DNA of 64,000 nt from Agromyces italicus DSM 16388 (GTDB lineage: Bacteria > Actinomycetota > Actinomycetes > Actinomycetales > Microbacteriaceae): the NCBI RefSeq assembly GCF_000421545.1, contig NZ_ATXF01000011.1, positions 62,001 to 126,000 on the forward strand, read 5' to 3'. The first letter of the stretch is position 1; each line of letters begins with the position of its first letter. Below are positions 16,911 through 26,740 of this stretch, one piece after another. The translations under genes were made by a program, and so were the position numbers. A model generated the notes under the pieces. That model worked only from the letters and a program-made list of their open reading frames with translations. It was not told the DNA's origin and did no database searches.

Positions 16911-16960
16911 TGTTCTCAGCCGCAGCCGCAGCCTCCCCGCCGCGCTTCGGTCACCCCCGC

Positions 16961-17036
16961 GTTTACAGGACATTCGCGTGTTTGCAGGACACTCCGACGC
17001 CAGGGCGTCCTGCAAACCGCGCGATGTCCTGTAAAC
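16961..17036. repeat. Hairpin repeat A2 (double-box inverted repeat)
   Basis: Same layout and size as A1: 30-nt arms (16961-16990, 17007-17036) around a 16-nt loop. Outer boxes are GTTTACAGGAC and its exact complement. Inner boxes are GTTTGCAGGAC and GTCCTGCAAAC, so the A-to-G change relative to A1 is matched on both arms. It starts 105 bp after the AbiEi-like gene and ends 26 bp from the stop of acs, so it may also affect acs termination. Confidence 0.9.
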
Positions 17037-17062
17037 CCGAGGAGGGCGGCAACGCGAAGCGG

Positions 17063-19018
<1,956 letters not shown>

Positions 19019-19218
19019 GGTTCTCCGGTCGCTCCTTCGCGATCTGTTTCATCGGTTGGGTCGCCTGCCCCAAGCAGCACCCTACCCCGCGCTCACGGAT
19101 GCGTCGGACGAGCGGCGAAACACATCGTCCGTTTGCTCTTCCGCGCACGGCCTCGGAGGTATTACTGTGCCTTTGCGCAAGGAAATCTGTGTGTCCGCAC
19201 AAATGAGGACAAAAATAC

Positions 19219-19246
19219 TTGCGCATTCAATTTGAAGCCCTACACT
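19219..19246 (+). promoter_or_regulatory. Predicted promoter of the 6C RNA
   Basis: TTGCGC (19219-19224), 16-bp spacer, TACACT (19241-19246), placing transcription start near 19253, just before the 6C hairpins. It lies in an AT-richer stretch unlike the surrounding DNA. Confidence 0.55.
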
Positions 19247-19252
19247 GAATAC

Positions 19253-19352
19253 CGCCCGAACACTCGTTTCGAGGCCTGCAGCGCTCGCGATTCCCCCCAA
19301 TCCTTGCGCTGCCGAGGCGGCACCTGTTCCCCCCAATGGGTGCCGCCCCCTT
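19253..19352 (+). ncRNA. 6C RNA
   Basis: Two adjacent hairpins, each with CCCCCC in the loop. Hairpin 1 pairs GCAGCGC (19278-19284) with GCGCTGC (19306-19312) around TTCCCCCCAAT. Hairpin 2 pairs GGCGGCACC (19316-19324) with GGTGCCGCC (19339-19347) around TTCCCCCCAAT and is followed by a C/T-run (terminator). This is the definition of the actinobacterial 6C RNA class. In mycobacteria the homolog (B11/6C) lies near the Tad locus and acs, as here. The C-rich loops are thought to pair with G-rich ribosome-binding regions of mRNAs. The 5' end is inferred from the promoter. Confidence 0.9.
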
Positions 19353-19387
19353 TTTCGTCAACAGCACCTCACGCGGGTGCGGGTCGA

Positions 19388-19417
19388 GTCCTCCTCCACA
19401 ACGACGTGGAGGAGGAC
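19388..19417. terminator. Second strong hairpin downstream of 6C RNA
   Basis: Perfect 12-bp stem GTCCTCCTCCAC (19388-19399) / GTGGAGGAGGAC (19406-19417), 6-nt loop, then TTCTTCTTGT. It could be a back-up terminator for the 6C RNA or a leader hairpin of the tadA transcript that hides a GGAGGAGG sequence. Confidence 0.6.
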
Positions 19418-19478
19418 TTCTTCTTGTGCATCGTCGAGTGGATGCCTCGGGGCTCACCTCGCTCCGTACGCTCGCCGC

Positions 19479-20636
19479 ATGTCCATCCCATTCGTGGCGA
19501 CGCCCTCCTGGCAGACGTCTGAACACGCCGCGTCGAGTCTTTCGTCGATGATTCGGGCCGCGCCATCGCAGCCGGTGCCGTCGGTGGTCGCGACCGATGA
19601 CCGGTTCGCCGAGATCCTCACCGGCTTCGAGCCCGAGCCCGGGCCTCAGCCTGAGCCCGTGCCCGGCCCGGGGCTCGCGGCGGCGTGGGCGGCGACGCAC
19701 GCGGCGCAATCCCGCCTCGACCTCGACGCGCTCGGCGCACTCGCACCCTTCGCCGCCGACGGGCCGGTCACCGACCTGTTCGTCAACGGAGGCGCCGGGC
19801 TTTGGGTCGATCGGGGCGACGGGGCCCGCCGTGAACCCGGTTGGACGGCGGAGGAGCCCGAGGTGCGCGCGCTCGCCGTGAAACTCATCGCCCGCGGCGG
19901 GCGCCATGTCGACGAGGCTACCCCGACCGTCGACGTCCGGCTCGGGCTCGGCATCCGCGTGCACGTGGTGCTTCCGCCCGTCTCGACCGGGGGCACGCTC
20001 ATCTCGGTGCGCATCCCGAGGGCGGCCGGCCGTTCGCTCGCCGAGCTCGCGGGCACCGGCATGCTCGACGCGGTGCAGCGCGAGCTCCTCGAGCTCGCGG
20101 TGCGCGAACGCCGGAACGTCCTCGTGACCGGTGCAGGGGGCACCGGCAAGACGACGATGCTCGCGGCGATGCTGAGCGGTGCGCCCGAGCACGAGCGGAT
20201 CGTCGTCATCGAGGACGTCGCAGAACTCCAGCTCGCGCACCCGCACGTCGTCTCGCTCGAGGCGCGACAGGCGAACCTCGAGGGCAGCGGGCGCATCGGC
20301 CTCGACGCCCTGCTTCGCGAGGCGCTGCGCATGCGCCCTGATCGGCTCGTGGTCGGCGAGTGCCGCGGCGCCGAACTGCGCGAACTCCTCGCGGCACTCA
20401 ACACCGGCCACGACGGCGGAGCCGGAACCCTTCACGCCAACTCGCTCGCCGATGTTCCCGCGCGACTCGAGGCGCTCGGCGCGACCGCCGGGCTCTCGCC
20501 CGACGCCGTGGCGAGGCAGACGGCGAGTGCCTTCGACCTGGTACTGCACCTCGAACGCGTCGACGGATGCCGGCGGCTCGCCCAGATCGGCAGATTCGCC
20601 GTGCACGGTGATCGGCTCGGGGTGGAGCCGCTGTGA
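19479..20636 (+). CDS. tadA: Tad/Flp pilus secretion ATPase (TadA/CpaF family)
   Basis: 385 aa. Hexameric ATPase that powers Flp pilus assembly at the inner face of the membrane. Walker A is GAGGTGKT (near residue 219), Walker B region IVVIEDVAEL, His-box region with AALNTGHDGGAGTLHANS. The N-terminal domain (DLDALGALAPFAADGPVTDLFVNG) is the actinobacterial TadA form. Start is uncertain: ATG 19479 or ATG 19548; neither has a strong Shine-Dalgarno. The stop overlaps the next gene (GTGA), so the pilus genes form an operon. No CpaE/Ssd-like gene precedes it. Confidence 0.9.
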   Translation: MSIPFVATPSWQTSEHAASSLSSMIRAAPSQPVPSVVATDDRFAEILTGFEPEPGPQPEPVPGPGLAAAWAATHAAQSRLDLDALGALAPFAADGPVTDLFVNGGAGLWVDRGDGARREPGWTAEEPEVRALAVKLIARGGRHVDEATPTVDVRLGLGIRVHVVLPPVSTGGTLISVRIPRAAGRSLAELAGTGMLDAVQRELLELAVRERRNVLVTGAGGTGKTTMLAAMLSGAPEHERIVVIEDVAELQLAHPHVVSLEARQANLEGSGRIGLDALLREALRMRPDRLVVGECRGAELRELLAALNTGHDGGAGTLHANSLADVPARLEALGATAGLSPDAVARQTASAFDLVLHLERVDGCRRLAQIGRFAVHGDRLGVEPL

Positions 20637-21661
20637 CCGCGCTGACGAAGCTCCTGCGCCGTCGCGCGGCCGACCCGGGTGCGGGCATCGATGCGATCGC
20701 GTCGATCAGCGAGCGGCTGGCGGTGCTCCTCGCGGCGGGGGTTCCGGCATCGAGCGCCTGGCGTCACGTGTCGGCCAAGAACGGGCCGGGGCCCGGGTCC
20801 GGAGGCGGTGCCGGTGGGGTGCGCGGTGCGGCCGGCCAGGTCGCCGCCGTCGTCACGGGCGACGAACGGGTGCTCTCCGCGGCCGCCGAGGCGGCGTCGC
20901 AGGGAGAGCCGGTCGCGGCGGCGATCGCCGTCGCGCGCGCGGCCCACCCCGAGGCATCCCTCGCCTGGCCCGTGCTCGCTGCAGCCTGGTCGGTCGCCGC
21001 CGAGTCGGGCGCGCCGCTCGCAGCGAGCCTGCGGAGCCTCGCCGTCGTGCTGCGCGACGAGGCGCAGCTCCGTCGCGACGTCGGCACGGCGCTCGCGGGC
21101 CCCGCTGCGAGCGCGCGGCTCGTGACCGCGCTTCCCCTGATCGCGGTGGCGTTCGGTGCGACGCTCGGCTTCGACACCATCGGCGTGCTCATCGGCAACC
21201 CGATCGGCATCGCCTGTCTCGTGCTCGGCGCATTGTTGCTGTGGGGCGGATCGCGGTGGAACCGTCGGCTCGCACGCACCGCCTCGCTCTCGCGAGCCGA
21301 CGCCGGGCTCGAGCTCGAACTGCTCGCGATCGCGATGTCGAGCGGTGCCTCGATCGATCGGGCCAGGGCGCTCACCCGCGAGACCATGCGCACCCACGTG
21401 CCGCACTCGGACGACGGCCGCACCGTCGACGAGGTCGTCGCACTCGCGGCCCGGGCGGGTGCACCGGTCGCCGAGCTGCTCCGGGCCGAGGCGTTCCGGG
21501 TGCGCCGGGCAGCGCGCTCGGCGGGGGCCGCGAGGGCGGCCGCGCTCGGCGTGCGACTCATGCTGCCGCTCGGCCTCTGCGTGCTGCCGGCGTTCGTGCT
21601 GCTCGGGGTCGCGCCGCTCATGATCTCCGTCGTCACGGGCACCCTCGGCGGTGCGGCGTGA
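20633..21661 (+). CDS. TadB-TadC-like fused pilus platform protein
   Basis: 342 aa. Two type II secretion F-like halves in one chain: residues about 15-190 (ERLAVLLAAGVPASSAWRHV ... VVLRDEAQLRRDVG) ending in helices near 155-200, and about 215-342 (LELLAIAMSSGASIDRALT-like ... MLPLGLCVLPAFVLLGVAPLM). In mycobacteria the corresponding proteins (Rv3658c, Rv3657c) are separate genes, so this looks like a fusion. It would form the membrane platform on which TadA acts. GTG start overlaps the tadA stop. Confidence 0.8.
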   Translation: MTALTKLLRRRAADPGAGIDAIASISERLAVLLAAGVPASSAWRHVSAKNGPGPGSGGGAGGVRGAAGQVAAVVTGDERVLSAAAEAASQGEPVAAAIAVARAAHPEASLAWPVLAAAWSVAAESGAPLAASLRSLAVVLRDEAQLRRDVGTALAGPAASARLVTALPLIAVAFGATLGFDTIGVLIGNPIGIACLVLGALLLWGGSRWNRRLARTASLSRADAGLELELLAIAMSSGASIDRARALTRETMRTHVPHSDDGRTVDEVVALAARAGAPVAELLRAEAFRVRRAARSAGAARAAALGVRLMLPLGLCVLPAFVLLGVAPLMISVVTGTLGGAA

Positions 21662-21719
21662 CGGCCCAGGACTCGTGCCGACCATCCGCCGGACCACCGG
21701 CGCTACAGAAGGGAACCCC

Positions 21720-22001
21720 ATGCAGAACTCCGATGACCACGTCGACGAGCGAGCGCGATCGGGCAACGTCGCATCGAGCGTCGCACCGCCGCCCCGCGAC
21801 GTCGAGCCTGCCTCGCGGCGGTCAACGGCCCGCCGTCTCCTCCTCCGCCTCGCCGGGGAGCGCGGGGCCGCCACCGCAGAGTACGCGGTCGCGACCATGG
21901 CGGCGGTCGGTTTCGCGGGCCTGCTCGTCGTCATCCTCCGCGGCGACGAGGTACGCGGCATCCTCACCGATCTCGTGCGGAATGCGCTCACGGTGGGGTG
22001 A
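21720..22001 (+). CDS. DUF4244 Flp-type pilin
   Basis: 93 aa. A 50-residue disordered N-terminal leader is followed by the class III pilin-like segment ERGAATAEYAVATMAAVGFAGLLVVIL: cleavage is expected after the Gly before AATAEYA, leaving Glu at the +5 region and one hydrophobic helix. This is the DUF4244 protein found in most actinobacterial Tad loci and is the likely major pilin. ATG at 21720, preceded by AAGGGAA. No prepilin peptidase gene is seen in the window. Confidence 0.85.
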   Translation: MQNSDDHVDERARSGNVASSVAPPPRDVEPASRRSTARRLLLRLAGERGAATAEYAVATMAAVGFAGLLVVILRGDEVRGILTDLVRNALTVG

Positions 22002-22326
22002 CCGGGAGCGGGGCAGCGTGACGGCGGAGTTCGCCGTCGCGCTGCCGGCGGTCGCGCTCGTGCTCGCCGGATGCCTCGCCTCGGTGCAGCTCGCCGCCCA
22101 GCAGGTTCGGCTCACCGACGCCGCCGCCGACGCGGCCCGGGCGCTCGGGCGGGGCGAGTCGAGCGCCACGGCGCAGGCGATCGCCGTGCGAGTCGCGGGG
22201 GCCGCAGCGCTCGAGGTCGCGGAGGAAGGAGAGTTCGTCTGCGCTCGGCTCACCGCCTCGGGCGCAGGGATGCTTGCGGCCGTGCGGCTGAGCGCGGAGT
22301 CCTGCGCCGTCGGGGGTGGTCGATGA
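21982..22326 (+). CDS. TadE-like pseudopilin
   Basis: 114 aa. N-terminal RERGSVTAEFAVALPAVALVLAGCL is the TadE processing site plus membrane helix; the rest (VRLTDAAADAARALGRGE...) is the short periplasmic domain with two cysteines (SESC, EFVCARL). The ATG at 21982 overlaps the pilin gene by 20 bp and supplies the basic residues normally found before the cleavage glycine. GTG 22018 is the alternative but would remove them. Minor pilin of the Tad system. Confidence 0.8.
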   Translation: MRSRWGDRERGSVTAEFAVALPAVALVLAGCLASVQLAAQQVRLTDAAADAARALGRGESSATAQAIAVRVAGAAALEVAEEGEFVCARLTASGAGMLAAVRLSAESCAVGGGR

Positions 22327-22796
22327 GTCGGCCGGGCGGCCGCCTGGCGGGCAGCCCGGGCGGCGGCGGTCTGGCCGGCAGTCTGACTGCCGGCCAGACT
22401 GCCGGCCGCGTTGCCGGCCAGGCTGCCGGCCGCGTTGCCGGCCCCGCTGCCGGCCCTGCTGCGGATCGTGGCGCCGCCTCCGTCGTCGCACTGGGGCTCG
22501 TCGGGGCGATCCTCGGGCTCACGGCGCTCGTCGTGCCGGTGCTCGGGGCGTTCGTCGGGTCTCAGCGGGCCGCGAATGCGGCCGACGCCGCCGCGCTCGC
22601 GGCCGCCGACGCGTCGAGCGGCGCCGTGCCAGGGGTGCCCTGCGCCCTCGCCTCGGCGCTCGCGCAGCGGAACGGCGCCGACCTCGTGTCGTGCGAGCTC
22701 GACGGGCCGGCCGCCACGGTGGCGGTGCGCACCGTGGTGCTCGGCTTCACGCTGGCGGCGACGGCGCGCGCCGGACCGCCCGGCTGGTCGGGCTGA
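22323..22796 (+). CDS. Rv3654c-type TadE/TadG-like protein
   Basis: 157 aa, start ATG overlaps the tadE-like stop (ATGA). Residues 8-48 are a low-complexity Ala/Gly/Arg linker (AGRVAG and AGPAAG repeats) encoded by repeated GCCGGC units. Then RGAASVVALGLVGAILGLTALVVPVLGAF forms the pilin-like helix and GSQRAANAADAAALAAADA the TadG-like amphipathic segment. Matches the family named for its helicase/secretion neighbourhood. The linker is unusually long and repetitive, and the DNA can form many small hairpins. Last gene of the Tad operon. Confidence 0.78.
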   Translation: MSRPGGRLAGSPGGGGLAGSLTAGQTAGRVAGQAAGRVAGPAAGPAADRGAASVVALGLVGAILGLTALVVPVLGAFVGSQRAANAADAAALAAADASSGAVPGVPCALASALAQRNGADLVSCELDGPAATVAVRTVVLGFTLAATARAGPPGWSG

Positions 22797-22844
22797 CCTC
22801 CCAGCGCGGCGGGACGCGTACGCCCGTGGTCGCGCCGCGTCGAG

Positions 22845-23081
22845 TCAGTCGAAGACGGTCTCGATGAATCGGTACTCGACCGCCGACGGGCGGGGATCAT
22901 CGGGCGTCTCGAACTCGAGCCCGGCCGATCGGGAGTAGACGTAGTGCTTTCCCGCATCGGTGTTGAGCTCGAGGCGCGGCCTGGGGTCGCCGGAATCGAG
23001 GAAGGCCGTCGCGACGGTCTTGCCTTCGAGCGGCCCGTCGATCAGCTTGGCCGTGTACGAGCCGTGAGATGACGTGTCCAT
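22845..23081 (-). CDS. Small conserved hypothetical protein
   Basis: 78 aa, not recognised beyond similarity to small actinobacterial hypotheticals with the pattern YxAKLIDGPLEGKTV at the N-terminus. It ends in a hydrophilic strand-rich region (VEYRFIETVFD). GGAGGAG lies about 10 bp before the ATG, which supports real translation. It is transcribed against the Tad operon and divergent from topA. No signal peptide or helix. Function unknown. Confidence 0.72.
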   Translation of the reverse strand: MDTSSHGSYTAKLIDGPLEGKTVATAFLDSGDPRPRLELNTDAGKHYVYSRSAGLEFETPDDPRPSAVEYRFIETVFD

Positions 23082-23290
23082 GCCGCCATTCTCCTCCCGG
23101 CCTGCGGATGCGCAAGAGGGTCGCGGCGAGTCGCTCCTCGCCGTATGGACGCGGTGGAGTGGGCGCTCTTCCGGTCAGGGTGTGTATCGTGTGGCTGTCG
23201 GCGGAGCGTTCCGCCGGACATGGCACACCGCTCGGGGGCGCGGCATACATTGTGCGTTCTCGTCTCATTCGAGCTGTCAGAAGGAGTCTG

Positions 23291-26077
23291 GTGTCAGGCG
23301 CGAAGAAGTTGGTCATCGTGGAGTCGCCGACCAAGATGAAGTCCATCGCCCAGTACTTGGGCGAGGGGTACGAGGTGCTGAGCTCGGTCGGTCACATCCG
23401 CGATCTCATCGAGCCCAAGAACCTGCCCGCCGAGCTCAAGAAGGGCCCGCTCGGCAAGTTCTCGGTCGACGTCGACAACGGCTTCGAGCCGTACTACGTC
23501 GTCTCCGACTCCAAGAAGAAGACGGTCGCCGAACTCAAGCGCGCCCTGAAGAACGCCGATGAACTCCTGCTCGCCACCGATGAGGACCGCGAGGGCGAGG
23601 CCATCGCGTGGCACCTCCTCCAGGAGCTGAAGCCCAAGGTCCCCGTGCGCCGCATGGTCTTCCACGAGATCACGAAGGACGCCATCCAGAAGGCGAAGGA
23701 CAACACCCGCGAGCTCGACACCGCGCTCGTCGACGCCCAGGAGACCCGCCGCATCCTCGATCGCCTCTACGGCTACGAGGTCTCGCCGGTGCTCTGGCGC
23801 AAGGTCGGCCCTGGCCTCTCAGCGGGCCGCGTCCAGTCGGCCGCCACGCGGCTCGTCGTCGACCGCGAACGCGAGCGGCTCGCCTTCGTCGCGGCCGGCT
23901 ACTGGGACCTGATCGGCACCTTCGCCACGGATGCCCCGGGCAGCGCGTTCGACGCGAAGCTCGTGCGTGTCGGCGGTGAGCGCATCGCGACCGGCCGCGA
24001 CTTCGACGACTCCGGAACGCTCACCTCGAAGGCCGTCGTCATCGACGAGACGACCGCCGACGCGCTGGCCTCGGCGCTCCGCGACGACACCGTCGCCCGT
24101 CGCGTCTCGAAGCTCGAGACAAGGCCGTACTCGCGCCGGCCGGCTGCCCCGTTCACCACCTCGACACTCCAGCAGGAGGCCGCGCGCAAGCTGCGGCTCT
24201 CGGCGAAGGACACGATGCGCGTGGCGCAGTCGCTCTACGAGAACGGCTACATCACCTATATGCGCACCGACTCGAACTCGTTGTCGCAGCAGGCGATCTC
24301 GGCGGCGCGCGCGCAGGCGACGTCGCTCTACGGCGCCGACTCGGTGCCCGACAAGCCCCGCGTCTACGCGGGCAAGTCGAAGAACGCGCAGGAGGCGCAC
24401 GAGGCGATCCGCCCCTCTGGCGAGGTCTTCCGCACCCCTGCCTCCCTTCAGAGCGCACTGCGCGGGCGCGAGTTCGACCTCTACGACCTCATTTGGAAGC
24501 GCACGGTCGCCTCGCAGATGGCCGATGCGAAGGGGCAGACGGCGACGGTCACGATCGAGGTCGGCCCGACGAAGACGGATGCCCCGGCTCCGGCCGCGCC
24601 GACGACGAAGGTCGGCGGCACCATCGCCGAGTTCACCGCGAGCGGCACCGTCATCACCTTCCGCGGGTTCCTCGCGGCCTATGAAGAGGGCCGCGACGAG
24701 GAGCGCAACCGCGACGACGCCTCGGGCGACGCCAAGCTCCCGCAGCTGGCCGAGGGGCAGCAGTTGACGCTCGACCTGCTCGAGGCCAAGGGTCACGAGA
24801 CGAGCCCTCCGCCGCGCTACACCGAGGCGAGCCTCGTCAAGCGACTCGAGGAGCTCGGCATCGGTCGACCCTCGACGTTCGCCTCGATCATCTCGACGAT
24901 CATCGACCGCGGATACGTCACCCAGCGCGGCCAGGCGCTCGTACCGAGCTGGATCGCGTTCTCGGTCGTGCGCCTCCTCGAGGAGCACTTCGGCGACCTC
25001 GTCGAGTACGACTTCACGGCCGAGATGGAGGATGACCTCGACCACATCGCCGCAGGCGAGGCCGACCGGGTCGACTGGCTCTCGAGCTTCTACTTCGGCT
25101 CCGACAAGCACCGCGGGCTCCGTCAGGTCGTCGACAACCTCGGCGAGATCGACGCGCGCGAGATCAACTCGGTCGTGATCGCGCCCGACATCACGCTGCG
25201 CATCGGCAAGTACGGCCCGTACCTCGAGACGGTCGACCCCGAGGCCGCGCCCTCGGCGACGGGTGAGCCGACGCCGCGCCGGGTGAACCTGCCCGAAGGG
25301 CTCGCGCCCGACGAACTCACCGAGGCGAAGGCACGCGAACTGATCGAGGCGCCCGTACAGGGTGACCGCGTGCTCGGCGTGAACCCCGAGAACGGCAAGC
25401 AGGTCGTCGCGAAGGACGGCCGCTTCGGGCCGTACGTCACCGAACTCGAGCCCGAGGCGGCCGCGCCGGCTGAGGCGACCGTCGACCCCGCGACCGGCGA
25501 GGTGGTCGAGGCGGCTGCGAAGCCGAAGCGCGGAGCGAAGAAGTCCGCCGCGCCGAAGCCCCGCACCGCGTCGCTGTTCAAGAGCATGCACCTCGAGGAG
25601 ATCGATCTCGAGACGGCCTTGAAGCTGCTCGATCTGCCCCGCGTCGTCGGCGCCGACCCCGAGTCGGGCGTCGCGATCACCGCGCAGAACGGCCGCTACG
25701 GCCCGTACCTCAAGAAGGACGCCGATACGCGCACCCTGCCCAGCGAAGACGCGATCTTCGACCTCGATCTGACCGGCGCCCTCGAGCTGTTCGCGCAGCC
25801 GAAGTACGGCGCCCGTCGCGCGTCGAGCGCGTTGAAGGAGTTCGACAACGACCCGGTGAGCGGCAAGCCGATCAAGGTGAAGGACGGCCGCTTCGGACCG
25901 TACGTCACCGACGGCACGACGAACGCGACGATCCCGCGCGCCGAGTCGGTCGAGGACATCACCTTCGAGCGTGCCGTCGAACTGCTGCAGATCAAGCGAG
26001 ACAAGGGCCCGGCCGCACCGCGCAAGAAGGCGCCGGCCAAGAAGCCGGCCGCGAAGAAGGCGGCGTCGAAGAAGTGA
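23291..26077 (+). CDS. topA: DNA topoisomerase I (type IA)
   Basis: 928 aa. Relaxes negative supercoils by transient 5'-phosphotyrosine cleavage. Toprim domain VIVESPTK ... TDEDREGEAIAWHL (near residue 96), catalytic tyrosine in YITYMRTDSNSLS (Tyr near 323), RPSTFASII, and a long C-terminal part with repeated YGPYL-type topo C domains instead of zinc fingers. A lysine/alanine tail (KKAPAKKPAAKKAASKK) is typical for actinobacteria. GTG 23291 follows AAGGAG; the longer frame extends into the promoter region. Overlaps tmk by GTGA. Confidence 0.97.
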   Translation: MSGAKKLVIVESPTKMKSIAQYLGEGYEVLSSVGHIRDLIEPKNLPAELKKGPLGKFSVDVDNGFEPYYVVSDSKKKTVAELKRALKNADELLLATDEDREGEAIAWHLLQELKPKVPVRRMVFHEITKDAIQKAKDNTRELDTALVDAQETRRILDRLYGYEVSPVLWRKVGPGLSAGRVQSAATRLVVDRERERLAFVAAGYWDLIGTFATDAPGSAFDAKLVRVGGERIATGRDFDDSGTLTSKAVVIDETTADALASALRDDTVARRVSKLETRPYSRRPAAPFTTSTLQQEAARKLRLSAKDTMRVAQSLYENGYITYMRTDSNSLSQQAISAARAQATSLYGADSVPDKPRVYAGKSKNAQEAHEAIRPSGEVFRTPASLQSALRGREFDLYDLIWKRTVASQMADAKGQTATVTIEVGPTKTDAPAPAAPTTKVGGTIAEFTASGTVITFRGFLAAYEEGRDEERNRDDASGDAKLPQLAEGQQLTLDLLEAKGHETSPPPRYTEASLVKRLEELGIGRPSTFASIISTIIDRGYVTQRGQALVPSWIAFSVVRLLEEHFGDLVEYDFTAEMEDDLDHIAAGEADRVDWLSSFYFGSDKHRGLRQVVDNLGEIDAREINSVVIAPDITLRIGKYGPYLETVDPEAAPSATGEPTPRRVNLPEGLAPDELTEAKARELIEAPVQGDRVLGVNPENGKQVVAKDGRFGPYVTELEPEAAAPAEATVDPATGEVVEAAAKPKRGAKKSAAPKPRTASLFKSMHLEEIDLETALKLLDLPRVVGADPESGVAITAQNGRYGPYLKKDADTRTLPSEDAIFDLDLTGALELFAQPKYGARRASSALKEFDNDPVSGKPIKVKDGRFGPYVTDGTTNATIPRAESVEDITFERAVELLQIKRDKGPAAPRKKAPAKKPAAKKAASKK

Positions 26078-26706
26078 GCGGTTCGGGGCTGTTCATCACC
26101 CTCGAGGGGGGCGACGGCTCGGGCAAGACCACGCAGGCCGAACTGCTCGGCGAGTGGCTGACCGGGCAGGGGCGCACGGTCGTGCGCACCCGCGAGCCGG
26201 GCGGTACCGAGGTCGGCGTCGAGGTGCGCGAGATCGTCCTGCACCACCGCGGCGACATCGCGCCGCGCGCCGAGGCCCTGCTCTACGCGGCCGACCGTGC
26301 GCATCACGTCGCGACGGTCGTGCGGCCGGCACTCGAACGCGGCGACGTCGTCCTCCAGGATCGCTACATCGACTCCTCGGTGGCCTATCAGGGCGCCGGG
26401 CGGGTGCTCGACCCGGCGGCGGTGCGCGGGCTCTCCGAGTGGGCGACGGAGGGGCTCGTGCCCGACCTCACCGTGCTGCTCGACCTCGACGCCGCCGCCG
26501 CCCGGGGGCGTCTCGACGGGGCGCGCACGCGTTACGACCGGCTCGAGGCCGAGGCATCCGCGTTCCACGACCGGGTGCGCGCCGCCTACCTCGGACTCGC
26601 CGAGGCCGAGCCCGGGCGGTTCCTCGTCGTCGATGCGGCGCTGCCGGTCGAGGAGATCGCGCTCGCGATCCGCGTGCGGGTCGGCGCACTCCTGGGCGAC
26701 CGCTGA
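26074..26706 (+). CDS. tmk: Thymidylate kinase
   Basis: 210 aa. Phosphorylates dTMP to dTDP. P-loop FITLEGGDGSGKTTQ, the DR(Y/X) motif VLQDRYIDSSVAYQG, and the lid region following LDLDAAAARGRLDGARTRYDRLE. Start GTG overlaps the topA stop. The gene order topA-tmk-holB is common in Microbacteriaceae and related actinobacteria and ties the three to chromosome replication. The 34-bp gap to holB makes an operon likely. Confidence 0.96.
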   Translation: MSGSGLFITLEGGDGSGKTTQAELLGEWLTGQGRTVVRTREPGGTEVGVEVREIVLHHRGDIAPRAEALLYAADRAHHVATVVRPALERGDVVLQDRYIDSSVAYQGAGRVLDPAAVRGLSEWATEGLVPDLTVLLDLDAAAARGRLDGARTRYDRLEAEASAFHDRVRAAYLGLAEAEPGRFLVVDAALPVEEIALAIRVRVGALLGDR

Positions 26707-26740
26707 GCCCGTCGTCGGCGGCGGAAGGTAGCGTGGAGCC

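Noticed and set aside
16961..17036. Repeat A2 as an ordinary acs terminator
   Set aside because: Same element occurs on the other side of the AbiEi-like gene and at 39320 and lacks a T-run; termination may be a side effect.
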